Positions 18,012 to 31,416 are shown, numbered from the stretch's first letter. The stretch is DNA of 64,000 bases from Limnanthes douglasii subsp. nivea (GCA_036936605.1 JAUPFV010000004.1:140474973-140538972); one strand, 5' to 3'. Notes: generated by a model not told the origin, from the letters alone. Translations and numbers: made by a program.

Positions 18012-21000
18012 AAAAAAAGGGTTTCAATTTAGTCGCGCCTTTTAATATGTTGCCTTATATCAAGGTTGTAATGTATTGTCTTATTTTTGGGTTTAGTCGT
18101 TTTAGACTCAATTTTTTATTTTCTGTCAACGTGCATGTGAAAGTAACATTAATCTGCATCTTCCTTATATGAAAATATACAAATCTCATATCTTTTTTAC
18201 TTGTTGTACGAAGGGAACATATAGTTGTATTGTGGTCGTGCATTCTATACTAATTCAAAGGAAACCCATGGTTGTGTTTATGCATTATGTCTTCATATTA
18301 ACTCGCATGGTTAACATCCTTAAGGAAACATATGATTAAGTTTGTGCATTTTGTCTTCATCTAAACTCATATTTCCTCAAGAAGTAGCATGGTTGTATTT
18401 GTGGTGCATATAGATAGCATGGTTGATGTTTCAAATAAATAACATGGTTAATTTTTCAAAGAAGTAGCATGGTTAATGTTTTAAATAAATAACATGGTTA
18501 TTGCTTGTTTAAATGACCCGTGCTGAATTATATTTTTACACAAAATATGTTTATGAAAGCATGCCGCTATAAATCATGATTAATCAATATCCTAAATCCA
18601 ATGAAAGATAAAAGAAATATCATTACATCTGAACATATCGAAACTACGAAAGAAACACCCTTTTATAAAATTTTGAAATCCACATTCGACCTCCGCAACA
18701 AGAAGTTCTTGATGAAAAAACATTATCTGCTAATTGAAAAGATTATAAAGACGTACTCGGTCGAGGAGGACACTTTCTGAATTGGGTCAAAATTGGTCAA
18801 GCTAACGACCAACGATGTAAAGACTATATTTGGGGTTAAACACGATACCCAGAAAATGCCTTTAAACAAAGCTAGAGGATTCTTACTTTGCTTTGAAGAA
18901 GGTAGAAAATGAAGTATATGATCATGTAAATATACTTCATAGCTAGAAGTTCAAGAAAAGTCGGCTCGACAAAAAACGAATCGGTATAAAATGTTATGAT
19001 AAAAGTACGTGTATATATGGTCTGTTATAAGTAGGATGTTCAGTTGTATTAATCTAACATGGTCGGTATACTGAAGTCGTATGTTTAGTATAAGTAGGAT
19101 GCTTATTAGCACTAATATCACATGATGTATTTTGTTATAGTGGTGAGTACACTGAAGTTAATGATTTTTTATCTACCATGGTAATTAACACTGAAGTTGC
19201 ATGATGTGTGTTTTTTTACAAGAAGCAACAATCAAAGCCATCAAGAAAGACAGGCAGAATACCGCGAAGGATGTTACTATTTTATTGATCTTGTTATTTT
19301 TCTCTACCTTATTCTACTCTGTATCATGAGATATACTAGGTTGGACAGTGATATATCATGTCGAAGACCTTGGCAAAATAAACAACTACGATTGGTTTGG
19401 AGCAATATTGTAGAAGCTTCTTGGGTCAATTAGAGCTTGTGTTGCTGCCGGAAAACCCAATAGATTTATCAGTTGTGTTGCATTTTTATTCGTTAGAGTG
19501 TTGTTACGTAATTTAATATAAGTTTAAAGAAGATGTTGTGATGCTAATAATTTTTGAGATGCAACCCTTCATCATGGAGCACACAACCATTATGCAAGCA
19601 CTCGTCAAGCCAAACATGATCCCAAGATGCTATAAATCGTGGGGATTGGATTCCAAACCATCAACCATGAAGATGATTGAAAAGAATCACATGCTAGAAG
19701 ATGATGAGGTATCAATTATATATTATCGAACGATTATTATATTTTGTGTAAGAGGGCACATGTTTTTTATTACGAAAGAATCGCATGGTGTGTATAGAAA
19801 TCACAAGATAGTTTTAGTATAATAGAAATCACATGATTGAGAAACCAAAATAAACGCATTGTCAGTATTAATGCAATAAGATTCCTAATGACGAATGTTT
19901 TATTAAGTTGTTATTCAGCGGATAGGTTTTGGAGGGTGAGTTAACATTGACGAAGGCTGAAAGAACAACATTTGGATGCGGTGAAGCAAGTGAGAACCTA
20001 AATGTTGTAGCAAATGAAAAGCCTAAGAAGAGGACTACAACTGTAGCCCAAAAAATAAGCAAAGGGCCACCACATTCAAGGTAACCTCCCAACCCCGGAT
20101 AAACCATCCCACCACCATTCCCTCAACACAAAGTCGGATACCCCCACTTGAAACTGGGGGTTTCCAAGATAACTTCCTTTGCACCAATGATGATTTTTTT
20201 GTCACCACAACCGGACTTCACCAAATTCAAAAAATATTGGAAGGATCTTAAATAACCATACAACAACATCCAAAGCTTGGAACAACATATGAACAAAGAA
20301 AACAACCACTTTAAAGAGTCATCAGGTTTTACGTTAAATAGCGGAACATAAAAAATAGCACTGCCTACACGAGTCTATTGAAAATGAAGGTCTGTCGCGT
20401 TCGCTTGAAAACAAAAGACAGACAAGTAAGTACATGTCTCTCATATGTTCTAGCTTGTTATATATGGTTTATTTGTTTCATCCTCATACGTCTCATACCA
20501 ATATTTCTGGTATTGTTGTGACAGATTGAACAATTATAGGAAGAGTTAGCTCTGTTACGTCAGATATTTGAACAACAACAACTTGAAAAAACAATTAATG
20601 TTGAACAACAAGAAAAACACTTTCTCTACCTATTTGTTCAACATGAATACATAATACAACAACACTAATCACACAAGTTAACAAATGAGTCACAGAAGAA
20701 CCACTGGTTCACAAAGATATGCCACTAGTACCAACTAAACATGTAGTGGGTGCAACTGAATCTCCTCTAAAGGAGACGGAAACTACATCACTGGTACCAA
20801 CTGAACATGAGACCAAAAATACATTAGTGGTACCACCTGAACATGTAGTGGGTACAAATGAATCTACTTTAAATGATATATAAACTACACCATTGGTAAC
20901 ACCTGAAAAAGAGGCAGAAACTATAGCAGTGGTACAACCTGAACAGGTAGTGGGTACAAATCAGTCTTCTTTAAATAAGACATAAACTACATCACTGGTA

Positions 21001-23000
21001 CCACAAATACAAAGGGTAGAAAAACGACACAAGTAATGTCACTTGAACATGAGACATAAACTACGCTAGTGGTACAAGTTCGTGAAGATGTAAATGGATG
21101 TTAAGTACATTAAGATTCAATATTTAAATATGTATAGTTATATACTTTCTATTTCTAAAGTCATATTTTCTAGGGTTTAGATATTTTGTTTTGTTAAACT
21201 TGGATCTGTGATGCATGAAATAGCATGGTTAATCTTTGAAAGAAGTCTCATAGTTTGAATATCAGAAGTCATCATGGTTTAAATATCAAAGAAGTCACAT
21301 GATTTGTATATCAAGTAAATCGCATGGTTTACATATCAAATCAATCGCATAGTTTATATATCAAATAACTTGCATGTTTAAAAACTCAACAAATCGTATG
21401 TTTAATATACAAGAACTAGCCGGTCTTATATCAAAGAAATCGCATGATTGGATTTCATGCTTTAATATATGAGAACTCACATGGTTAATATTTAACTGAG
21501 GCCGCATGGTCATCATATAAGGAATAACATAGATATAATATAACTGTAATCATATGTTCATCGTCCAAGGTATCACGTGACCAACCTGGTAGCCCTAAAA
21601 TGCAGCAATCTAACAAAGTAGATCAAGTGAACCAACAAGAATCTTAACACCATCAACCCCAAGCAGAAGAAGCCTAACATCACCACCAACAAGAATATAA
21701 TACTCAACACTAACACCAACAACACCATTAACCCGAACAACAAAAACCAGCCTCCAGAAAGGGAGAATAACTCACCCAAACCAAAGAATCTCCACAACTC
21801 CCACAACCAGCTAAAAAGAAAGCCCAACCCTAAAACAAGAACCAACTTCACACATGGAGAGAAACTCACCCAAATAGGTGCATGAATTGCAGTCTTATAG
21901 CCAACTGAAGGCGAAGCCTAACACCAACAACACCTTCAACACCAACAACAAGAACAACCCTGAACAAAGGTAAAATAAGTCACCCAACCATAAGCAGTAA
22001 CAGAAGTCCCATAACCAGCTAAAGAGGAAGCCAAACACCAACAACCAGGCTTCAATAAGTCAAAACAACCCACCTAAGAAGACGTGGTGATAGAAGTACC
22101 ACAACCAACAAAAAAGTGTGAAGGATAAACATCACCATTAGTTGATACGCCGAACAAAATATTATGTTTAGAACTACACATTTCTTTTTTGAAAATGTTG
22201 ATCAGCTTAAGGAAAATGCTGTCATGCAAAGAGTTTGGGTTCCATCACGAAGGATACGTTTGCTCGTATTTCAAAAGATGCTGCTCGTAATAGAGGAGAT
22301 AACATCATGGGTAGTCGCTCGTGATTCTGTAACTGGATCTTTAAAATATTAAAATTATTAAACATCGAATATATATTGTCAAGTTGTTTGACGTCTCGCA
22401 TAGTCTAATATACTTTGAATATCATGGTTGTAGTATTCTTGGAATCTCATGGTTGTTCTACGTAGAGTCGCATGGTTGTAATATGCTTAGAATCTTATGA
22501 TTATAAAATGCTTGAAATCTTATGGTTGTAATATGACACTAGTTTTTTATGTTCCATATCACTAAAGAATTAGTGGAATATTAAATTTCATGGCCTCATA
22601 CAAGATTTAATTGGCCACACACAAGACAAGAGGTTAATTTCCTTGATTGGGAAAAAAGTACAATAACAACACAGATCACTGAGGTTAGTGAATACTACAA
22701 AGTCCTCAAGATCCAAATGGCAGAAGAACAAGAATATCTAGTAGTATGGTATTTACCATTATTATAGTTCTCCTACAAATTGAACGTTAGTGTAAGTGAA
22801 CTGATGGCACTACATAACCAACAAGACCTAGACTTCAAGGTAAAATATATAAATGTTGCATTGTAACGCTGACTTTAAATGTAGCATCGCATGTTAGTTG
22901 GGTTGGAGTAGTCTAACATGATTACTTATACTGGAAACTCGCATGTTTATTAATCTTGCATGGTGTTCACTTCAATAAGATCACGCAATTGGGTTGTACT
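18012..23000. mobile_element. Decayed DNA-transposon zone, left part
   Basis: No intact gene is present. A short unit around (G/A)CATGGTT(A/T), usually joined to words like AAGAAATCACATGG, recurs at irregular spacing (clusters at 18240-18520, 19020-19200, 21210-21560, 22380-22530, 22870-22980). Between these are low-complexity, coding-like relics on the plus strand: a Q-rich stretch (about 20520-20660, FEQQQLEKTINVEQQEKHF), a 22-residue repeat (20690-21060), and an Asn/Pro/Gln-rich segment (21600-22120). All are broken by stops. The same RCATGGTT repeats continue at 34020-38640 around a broken MuDR-like transposase, so both parts probably belong to one old MULE-type element or cluster split by retrotransposon 1. 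Confidence 0.45.
20690..21060 (+). repeat. Coding-like 66-bp tandem repeat in a decayed ORF
   Basis: The plus strand reads repeats of the type TTSLVPTEHVVGTNESPLKE, about 22 residues (66 bp) each, with insertions and in-frame TAA codons. ACTGGTACCA, GAACATGTAGTGGGTACAA and ACATAAACTAC recur in order. This looks like the repetitive region of a transposon-encoded protein that has lost its frame. Confidence 0.6.
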
Positions 23001-23329
23001 TGATAAGGAAGTAATTCGTTGATCCCAATAGAAAAGGAGTCAATTGCAAATTTGAGAAGGGAAAATGCCAATTATTGTATTTATTGTTTATTAGAAGACA
23101 ATGTGTAAATAAAGTAGTTTGTAAAGGACTAATTGTGAAATAATAAAAGACTACCAAGGACATAAATGGGTCCTACCTTCCCGACTATAAAAGGGAGCCC
23201 ATTTATTCTTGGTAGGTAGACAATTCTTTAATATATTCTCTTTCTACTTTCTCTCTCTATATTTTGAGTTCTAGTCACATGAGGTCCAAGATTCAAGATT
23301 CCTTATTTTTGTCATTTATTCTCTCATCA
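23001..23329 (+). repeat. 5' LTR of retrotransposon 1
   Basis: TG...CA borders; TATAAAA box at 23186-23192, followed by a CT-rich region suited to transcription start. It matches the 3' LTR with about 11 substitutions and one single-base indel. Confidence 0.95.
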
Positions 23330-23349
23330 TTGGCGCCGTCTGTGGGAAC
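23330..23349 (+). promoter_or_regulatory. tRNA primer-binding site of retrotransposon 1
   Basis: TTGGCGCCGTCTGTGGGAAC begins right after the LTR. TGGCGCC is the usual start of the tRNA-primed site in plant Ty3/gypsy elements. Confidence 0.85.
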
Positions 23350-23404
23350 GCGTGATACAAAAAAGAGAACTTTTTCTTTGAAAATCGCGAGTTAATCTTA
23401 AATA

Positions 23405-24651
23405 ATGAATGACGAAGCAGTTGGGGAGAGGGTCGGGAGAGAGGTGGCCCGAGCCATTTCGCTGTCCGAGGGCGAGGAAGTACTGGGGTGGGAGTATTAC
23501 GCGCAGGGTCGGGATACGCGATCAACCCTTATCATGACCAGGAGACAGTTATTGGAAGACATCGCGAAACTAAATGCTGAGAAGGAGCGGGCTCTAGATG
23601 ACAAAATAATTCTGGAAGGCAAAGGAAAAGAGCCGATTATAGACAATCGTGGAGAAGGCTATCCGAGTATAGACCAATGTATCGATGCCTGACCTGTTCG
23701 ATATTATCAGGAGCCCTGCCAAAAAGGGGAGCGGGATGGAAAAGCTGAGCAATACCAAAAGGATGACCGGCCTATTTCTGCTAATTATAGTTCTGACGAT
23801 TCGTCGGGAATATAATATCACCGTAAGGAAATACTAAACAAACGCGCGCAAAAGAGCAATTCCCGACGTAATAGGGCACCACGTTATGACTCACCCAAGT
23901 TTAAGAAATGTAGCACCGAGAAAAGAACGCCAGGATCACTTGAAAAAGAAGAGATGTTAACGGGCAGCAGAGAGGAGGGGGTAGTTCTACCCCAAGTTCA
24001 GTGGCAGCCGTCGAATAGCCAGACCCAGGGGTACAAGATCAGTAGCCAGTTCATCAACCCGGGAAACGAAGGATTGTATGGAGTTCAGACTGAGAGGCTC
24101 AGAGGCCTTTTGGATTCGGAATGAATTGGAGAGCTTCACCGTTGTTAGACGAAATATTATCGGGACATCTCCCGAAGAGGTTCGACATTTCTAAATTGGA
24201 AAAGTACGATGGTAAAAGAGATCCGGACAACCATTTAGAATCTTTCAAAAAATTTATGTTGAGTTTCGATAATGACGATAAGTTGTTATGCCGAGCTTTT
24301 TCGATGACTTTCAAGGATCGGGCATCTAAGTGGTACAACCGGCTACCGCAGGGTTGTATAAATTTTTTTGGAATGTTTTGGGTAATGTTCCGTCAGCAAT
24401 TTGTGGGAAGAAAACGTTTCTGGGCCAATGGTGATACGATCGTTAACTGTAAACAAAGGCTGAGGGAAAGCCTCAGGGATTACACCAGGCGCTTTATCGA
24501 TGCAAAGACCGACCTTGATCATTGCGAAGAGAACGTGGCTCTGACAGCATGTCGTTTAGGGCTTCTCCCAGGACTGATGAAGCAAGCACTCACTAAGAAA
24601 CAAGCTTTCACCTTTTCCGCCCTTCTAGCTCAGGTGGAAAAGCTATTTTGA
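23405..24651 (+). pseudogene. gag of retrotransposon 1 (broken)
   Basis: The start at 23405 (MNDEAVGERVGREV) is the first ATG after the leader and opens a charged N-terminal region that stops at 23690. After stops and frameshifts, the capsid-like retrotransposon gag domain is open at 24121-24651. It includes LPKRFDISKLEKYDGKRDPD near its start, and then CRAFSMTFKDRASKWYNRLP. Gag would form the particle that packages element RNA. At least three breaks make it nonfunctional. Confidence 0.85.
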
Positions 24652-24849
24652 TAGAAGAAACCGAGGCGTCCGAGTTGGCAGAGCAAATTCAGCATAGTGC
24701 ACAAGCATTGGTCGTTATAAAATAGGGTACTCAATCTAGCTATGCCCCACAAATTCAGCCAATCAACACAATAGCACCGATTCAGTCCATACCAATCAAG
24801 CCTCTGGCATCCCAGGGCCAAAGGACAAAACAGACCAACCAAGTGGTTT

Positions 24850-25990
24850 CACGACCGATGTCCAATAAATGGATCCGACCTGCTTACTTCGCTGATCTAA
24901 CAGAATGCGTGTCCACAATCTATGAAAAGACTAAGAAGAGCGGGATGCATCAGAGGCCCTTCCCCATACCAACGCCTCGGGAAAATAGGAACAACCGATA
25001 CTGCTGATACCATGAAGACGTGGGATAAGATACCAAGGATTGTATCGCTCTCAAAAAGGAAATACAGATTCTGATGGAACACGAAAACCTACTCGAGTAT
25101 GTGAAAAAGAAAGCACAGCAGGGCACAACTTCAAAAGAAATCATGACGGTTCAGAAGCCAGAGACAACCATGGAAATCTTTGAAGTGACCGACCTTTTTG
25201 ACGTCTTCATCGAATATCTTGATCCCGATGTCAGCTGTAACCTCATCGGGGTCATTGAAGAAAAAGCTGCCGAAAATAAAGGAAATGTGAGGATCCTCTA
25301 TCAATTTTTGGAATCATTGACTATTTTCGGGGGTGATTCTATGGCAGGGATCACACACTCTTCCCGAAAGCGACATATTGTGAACCTAACAACTCAGTTG
25401 GAAGCTCAGTCTAATCCCCACTCTAAAGGCATCCCGTCACCGATTTTGTATTTTGACGACGACGACATGCGAGACATAGCCGGTCCTCACGAAGACGCCG
25501 TTGTTATCGGGGCGGCCATTGCGGGGGAAGAAGTCCGACGCATCCTTGTAGACACCGGAAGCTCGACAAACATAATCTTTGCGTCAACGTTTGCTAAATT
25601 CAGGATACCCCCAGTGATTACGCGTTTGGACCGAACTATCGTAGGGTTCACAGGATCGGCTGCAGAAGTGATTGGAGAGTTCGAAAGAATTGTTTAGTTG
25701 GGCCGCGGGCCTTTCAAGAAGGAGGTCACTGTTTTATTCGTCGTGGTAGATGCTCCAGCCTCCCATAATGCGATCTTTGGCAGGTTGTGGCTGTCACAGA
25801 TGCACGCGGTAACGTCCACTATTCATCAATGCTTGAAATAGGTAGGGAACAACGTAGGGGTGGTGCGAAGCAGCCAAAAAGCGGCAAGAGAATGCTACCG
25901 GACGACTTTAGCGCCAAAAAGGGATCAAGCGATGGAGCAAGTACGAGACTAGCAATTAGCGGGACTTCCCTTGGGGTCGCTACCTGTCGA
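24850..25990 (+). pseudogene. gag zinc-knuckle region and aspartic protease of retrotransposon 1 (broken)
   Basis: Around 24990-25060 a knuckle of the NRYC...YHEDVG...DTKDC type is seen with in-frame stops. The protease open stretch 25074-25697 has the catalytic ILVDTGSSTNIIFAS loop at about 25543-25590 and the second GFTGSA segment, with a TAG after FERIV. The tail (LFVVVDAPASHNAIFGRLWL) continues in frame to about 25800. Protease would process the polyprotein. Confidence 0.8.
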
Positions 25991-26069
25991 TGATCCCAGG
26001 GAAGCTCCTGGTTTTTTGACCACCAATGAAGAATGTGAAAAACACCAGTTTACCGAAGGAAGAGTTTTG

Positions 26070-27480
26070 CAGATATGAATTAAATTATCACCAGGCTTCA
26101 AGAGACAGTTGATCTTATTGCTACAAGAGAATTTGAATTTGTTTGTGTGGTGCTCGAAGGACGTTACCGGAGTCCCAGAAGACCATGTAATTCACAAACT
26201 AACTATCAATAAGAACATTCGACCAGTCTCACAAAAGCGTCGGGCCTTTTCACCAGAAAAGGCAGAGATTATTCTGAGAGAGGTTGAAAGAATGCTCAGC
26301 GTCGGTAACATCAAAGAATCAAGTTACCCGCTTTGGACGTCCAATCCCTTCCTGGTTAAAAAGAAAAATGGAAAGTGGAGGATGTGCGTAGACTTTACCG
26401 ACCTTAATCGAGCATGCCCTAAAGACCCCTTCCCGATGCCGAGAATTGACCGGTTGGTGGATTCGACGTCGGGAAACCGATTACTCTCTTTTATGGATGC
26501 ATATACAGGCTACAATCAAATTAAGTTGCACACAGCAGATCAGGAAAGCACAACGTTTGTCACAGGCCGAGGCCTATATTGTTATAAGGTTATGACATTT
26601 GGGTTAAAAATGCGGGGGCGACTTACCAAAAATTGGTGAACAAGACTTTTGACTACCAGATAGGGAGAAATATAGAAGTTTACATCAATGACATGCTTGT
26701 GAAGAGCGGCACAGATGAAGACCATCTCGCTGATTTAAGGGAGACTTTTGGCAATCTAAAGAGTATAAATCTCAAGTTAAACCCGGAGAGATGTTCCTTT
26801 TGGGTTAGATCGGGCAATTTCCTGGGATTCTTTATCAGCGAAAAGGGAATCGAAGCAGACCGAATCCAATTGCAAGCTCTTACCGACATGACTCCACCCC
26901 GGAATATCAAGGAGGTTCAGATATTAACCGGGCGCTTGGCGGCTCTGAATCGATTTATTTCTCGTTCATCTGACAAGTGCGCTCCCATTTTCAGGTCTTG
27001 AAAAACACTGAGTCTTTTGTTTGGACGCCAGCTTGTGATAAGGCCTTTTAGGGATCAAAACTTATTTATCATCCCCGAACCTTCTAACGAAGCCCCTGAC
27101 AGGGGAGACTCTTTTCCTTTATATAGCGGTTTCAGATTTTGCAGTAAGTGCGACATTGATCAGTGAATCGGGAACGGTTCCCAAAGCGGTATACTTCGTA
27201 AGCAAAAGCCTATTGGATGCGGATACACGGTATTTCAAGCTGGAAAAAATGGCCCTGGCCTTGGTGACCGCAGCGTGAAAAATGCGACCATATTTTCAGG
27301 CCCACCCCATTGTCGTTCGGACCTCTTTTCCGCTCAAGTATGTTCTTCAGCGATAGCTAGGCGATTTTGATATCAATTTTGAGCTAAGAACAGCCATCAA
27401 AGGCCAGGCCCTGGCTGATTTTATAGTCGAATTTCATTCCGATCGACCAGACCAAGAAGAGCCGCCCGAGAAAGACAAGG
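26070..27480 (+). pseudogene. Reverse transcriptase and RNase H of retrotransposon 1 (broken)
   Basis: RT blocks are clear: NGKWRMCVDFTDLNRACPKD, LLSFMDAYTGYNQIKL and VYINDMLVKS. The last is the active-site motif, normally YIDDM; here the first catalytic Asp is Asn. A frameshift lies in the A-run near 26608 (MTFGLK, then AGATYQKLVNK in the next frame). The RNase H region (27060-27480) has several stops. The normal enzyme copies RNA into DNA and removes the RNA strand. Confidence 0.88.
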
Positions 27481-29211
27481 TAGTTTAGTGGGTTATTCGA
27501 ACTGATGGTGGGTCGAACGTTAATGGATGCGGCGCGAGCATACAACTAATCACCCTTACGGGCATAAGTATGAATCAGCCAATCCGATTTGGTTTTACCA
27601 CTTCTAACAACGAAGCTGAATATGAGGCTGCCCTGGTCGGTTTGAGATTAGCACAGGTGTGCGGGGCCAAACACATACGTCTTGTTAGTGATTCTCAACT
27701 TTTGATTAATCAGGCCTCGGGAGCGTCAGAAGCTAGGAAAGAACACCTGGCTCAATACTTAGCAACATTGCGAGTGTTAGCCGCGTCATTTGCCAAAGTA
27801 ACATATGAGCACGTCCCCAGGACCAAAAATGTGATTACCGACTCCCTAGCGTCGGCATCCTGTTCAAGCATTTACCCCTGGATAACCGAACAAGAAAACC
27901 CGTCGATCATAAATGGGCAGAGCTGGACAATCGACCAGAAATCATCTGTCAGATATCCTCGGTAACGATATCGGACTGGAGAAGGGATATTATAGCTTTC
28001 CTGGCCGAAGGAAACTACCAAAGAATAGTATCGCAGCTCGGAAGGTACGAAATAAGGCCCGAGGCTATATTTTATTGGGAGATATTCTATACAAAAAGTA
28101 TTTCAGTAGGCCTTTACTGAGATGTTTGGGGGCAAATGAATCACAGATAATTGTATCCGAGTTATATGACGGAGAAGGCGCAGCTCACTGCGGTTACAAA
28201 GCAGTAATAAGAAGAATTTTTCTCACCGGTTTTTATTGGCCTACGGTAACTGCCGACGCACAGCAGATAGTGAAAACGTGCGACACCTGTCAAAGATTCA
28301 CAAATGCGATCAATATGCCCGCGGCTCCTTTAGAGTCAATATCCAAAGGCCTGACTTTTGACTGATGGAGAATCGATCTGGTGGGACCGTTATCGATGGC
28401 ATCTGGTGGTAGACAGACGATTGTGGTGGCTGTAGATTACTTTTCCAAATAGGTAGAAGCCGAGCCATTATCGGGGACGAGAACTAAGGATATTATCAAA
28501 TTTATTTGGTCGAACATCTGTTGTAGGTTCAGGGTACCTCAGAAGCTCACCATGGACAACGGACCTCAGTTTGACAACATCGAGATGAAATCTTTTTGTA
28601 CGACCCATAGAATTAGGCAATGCTTTCCTGCCCCTTTCCATCCCCAAGAGAACGGGAAAGTTGAAGTCACGAACCGAACCATCTTGGACGAGCTCAAAAA
28701 GAACCTAGAAGGAAAAGCTGGCAAATGGCCGGATTACTTGCAAGAAGTATTGTGGGCGTACCGAGCTACACCTCGAACAGCGACTAAAAAAATCACCTTA
28801 TGCCTTGGTTTATGGAATGGATGCTGTCACCCCGGTAGAGTCAATCTTCCCATCCTTTAGGATCGGGAATTACGATGAGAATACAAACGAGGGTGACAGA
28901 CGGCTAGCTCTAGACGTGATAGAAGAAAAAAGAAGCCAAGCACAAATGAACTCTTTGCATTATCATACTTTAATGAGGAGTCGGTATGCATCAAAAGTAC
29001 GTCGGCGCGAGTTCAAAGTCGGGGATAGGGTTTTGAGAAGAGTTTTCTGCATACCAAAGATAAAAGCCTCGGCAAACTCGTCCCGAACTGGGAAGGACCG
29101 TATAAAGTAATGGAAAGAATTAAGAGTGGGACGTATCGATTGCAGGACAAGCACAGACGTTTATTGAGGCTCCCGTGGAACATCGAACATTTGAAGCTAT
29201 ACTTTGAGTAG
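27481..29211 (+). pseudogene. Archaeal-type RNase H and integrase of retrotransposon 1 (broken)
   Basis: After the tether, WVIRTDGGSN begins a second RNase H (27485-27860; NNEAEYEAALVGLRLA, LVSDSQLLINQ). Integrase follows with the HHCC zinc part (AHCGYKA...CDTCQRF), the core Asp in ...WRIDLVGPL after a stop, TMDNGPQFDN, and ENGKVEVTNRT with the catalytic Glu. A frameshift lies near 28800-28810. The C-terminal part ends LPWNIEHLKLYFE at a TAG (29209-29211). The extra RNase H identifies the Tat lineage. Confidence 0.87.
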
Positions 29212-29425
29212 TTTTATCAATCTTTGTAAATTCTCTGTAATCGTTTTTTATGTACGGACCTTTGGTCGGGGATGTACTCTTTCCTATCTCGGTGGCGCGA
29301 GAAGGTTTTAATGAGGCATCCATAGCAACCGACCTTTTTAATCCAATGTTTTGCATTTAAAATTCGGAAGTATTAAAAGGGAATCCATTGGCTGACGAGC
29401 TGATAGACAAATTTTGGCAATCTTA
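29212..29425. other. Post-integrase spacer with a block conserved in retrotransposon 2
   Basis: At about 29273-29320 the sequence ACTCTTTCCTATCTCGGTGG followed by CGCGAGAAGGTTTTAATGAG nearly repeats a block at the same place in retrotransposon 2 (47045-47092, opposite strand). The two elements are otherwise too diverged for noncoding DNA to align, so this stretch is under constraint or shared by recombination. Confidence 0.6.
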
Positions 29426-29870
29426 ATTGATCAACAGAACCTTAATAGGTTTTTCAGTGTTTAACTGATCTACATTTTATTCCCGACCCTATGGGAAAAT
29501 TTTCAATTAAACATTGATCAACAGAACCTTAATAGGTTTTTTCAGTGTTTAACTGATCTACATTTTATTCCCGACCCTATGGGAAAATTTTCAATTAAAC
29601 ATTGATCAACAGAACCTTAATAGGTTTTTCAGTGTTTAACTGATCTACATTTTATTCCCGACCCTACGGGGAATTTTCAATTAAACGTTGATCAACAAAA
29701 CCTTAATGGTTTTTCAGTGTTAAACTGATCTACATTTTATTCCCGACCCTGTGCGGAATTTTCATTTAAACATTGATCAACAGAACCTTAATGGGTTTTC
29801 AGTGTTTAACTGATCCCACGTTTTATTCCTGACCCTATGGGAAAATTCTTAATTGAACATTGATCAACAG
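29426..29870. repeat. 87-bp tandem array in the 3' region of retrotransposon 1
   Basis: ATTGATCAACAGAACCTTAA (one copy GTTGATCAAC) begins at 29426, 29513, 29601, 29687, 29772 and 29859. That makes five full units of 85-88 bp and the start of a sixth. Each unit contains CTGATCTACATTTTATTCCC. Divergence rises toward the right. Confidence 0.95.
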
Positions 29871-30080
29871 CACATTATCTTCGACTTTGGAAATTTCTTA
29901 CCAATGAAAACGATCTTGCCCGACCAGATATGGAATTACAAAGCATATTGGAGAAAACTTCAAGATTATGGAAAACCTTAAACATTTAACAGTCGTCAGT
30001 TACAAAACAAGTCAAAAGGGTTCTACAGAACCATAGGTTACAAAATTTTGATCACAAAAAAGGGAGAGGGGGGGGGGGGT

Positions 30081-31374
30081 TTAAGCATCCACATCCTCAG
30101 GCTCAGTCTCGGTGTCATCCAATTCTTCATCTTCGCAGACCACATCGGATGGGCGATCTTCCTCGGGAACATCCAACCACATTGACCCAAGGGGAAGGTC
30201 GGGGAAACGGTTGTGAAAGGTCAGAATATAAGCTATCTTAGCCTCGACAGTCTCTTTGTCCGTCCATTTGTGACACTTGTCAGCAAATAGAGCGTTGGCA
30301 TTTTTAAGGTCGACAATCTCTTTCGCTTTCTTCACCGCGGAGTAACGAAAGAAACGGATCTGAATTTTTGAGACTACCAATTGCCCAGCTCGGCCATCGC
30401 GGTCTTTTCTGACCCGCGCCAAGGTATTTTCAACCGTTTTCAGCTTTTCCTCCAAGAGCACTTTTGCAGCCTCTCCCCTTTTCACCTCCTCTTCAAGCAC
30501 GACAATTTTTCCTTGCGCATCTGTCAGCTTCTGGATTAGCTCCCTTGTACGCCTCTCTTTCATCGCCAGAGGCACGATCATATTGTACAAAGACAAGGAC
30601 AGCCCGTCAGTTACCCATAAAAGGAAGGTATGAGGGCTCCCCGGAACTGACAGCACGGGCAGCTTAGTACCACTTGATGACACCCTGAAAACTTTTGCTA
30701 CCTTCGAGGAACCAGCCTCATCATCGTCGGGGATCACCACTACCGGAGCTCTCTCAGACGGTACTGTCGCGGGAGTGGCCATATCCCCACCTTTGATCTC
30801 CTTATATTGCTCGAACAACACCGGGATGGTCGCATTATCGACGAGAGCGGGAGCATCGGCAGGACCACTCTCCTTCTTGGAGCGTTTCGATTTTTTGGCT
30901 TGAGCACCATCCGCCTCAGCCTTTTCCTTCCATTTCTTGGTCAACTCCTCAGACCGATGGGCTTCGACATCCTCAGCGGCAGCTTCATCCCTTTGTCCCA
31001 CCGTGTTGACCTCCGTTGCCTCGACATTCGCCTATTCGGCATCCTCGTCTGACTTGGATCGCTTGCTAGGCACCTTATTGCGTTTGGGAAGGAACATGTG
31101 CGTGTCGGGCGCATCTGTTTTTGCAGCCAAATCCACCAAACTGGGTGGTTGGCGCAGCTGCTCTAAGGTGAGCGGTTCAACAAAGCAATGCCATAGGTTG
31201 CTCATTATTAGATTTGTGTTCTTGAAGGCGCAGTGGAACGCCCGACCCCAGTTCTTTGTGGCAAAGTCCTTCAAAATTTGGAAGGTCACTTTGCCAGCTT
31301 TGAAGTAGTTCTTCTTCGGCTTCTGGATGAACTCCTTTGACACTGCACAAAGGATCGATCTTTTCGTAAAAATA

Positions 31375-31416
<42 letters not shown>

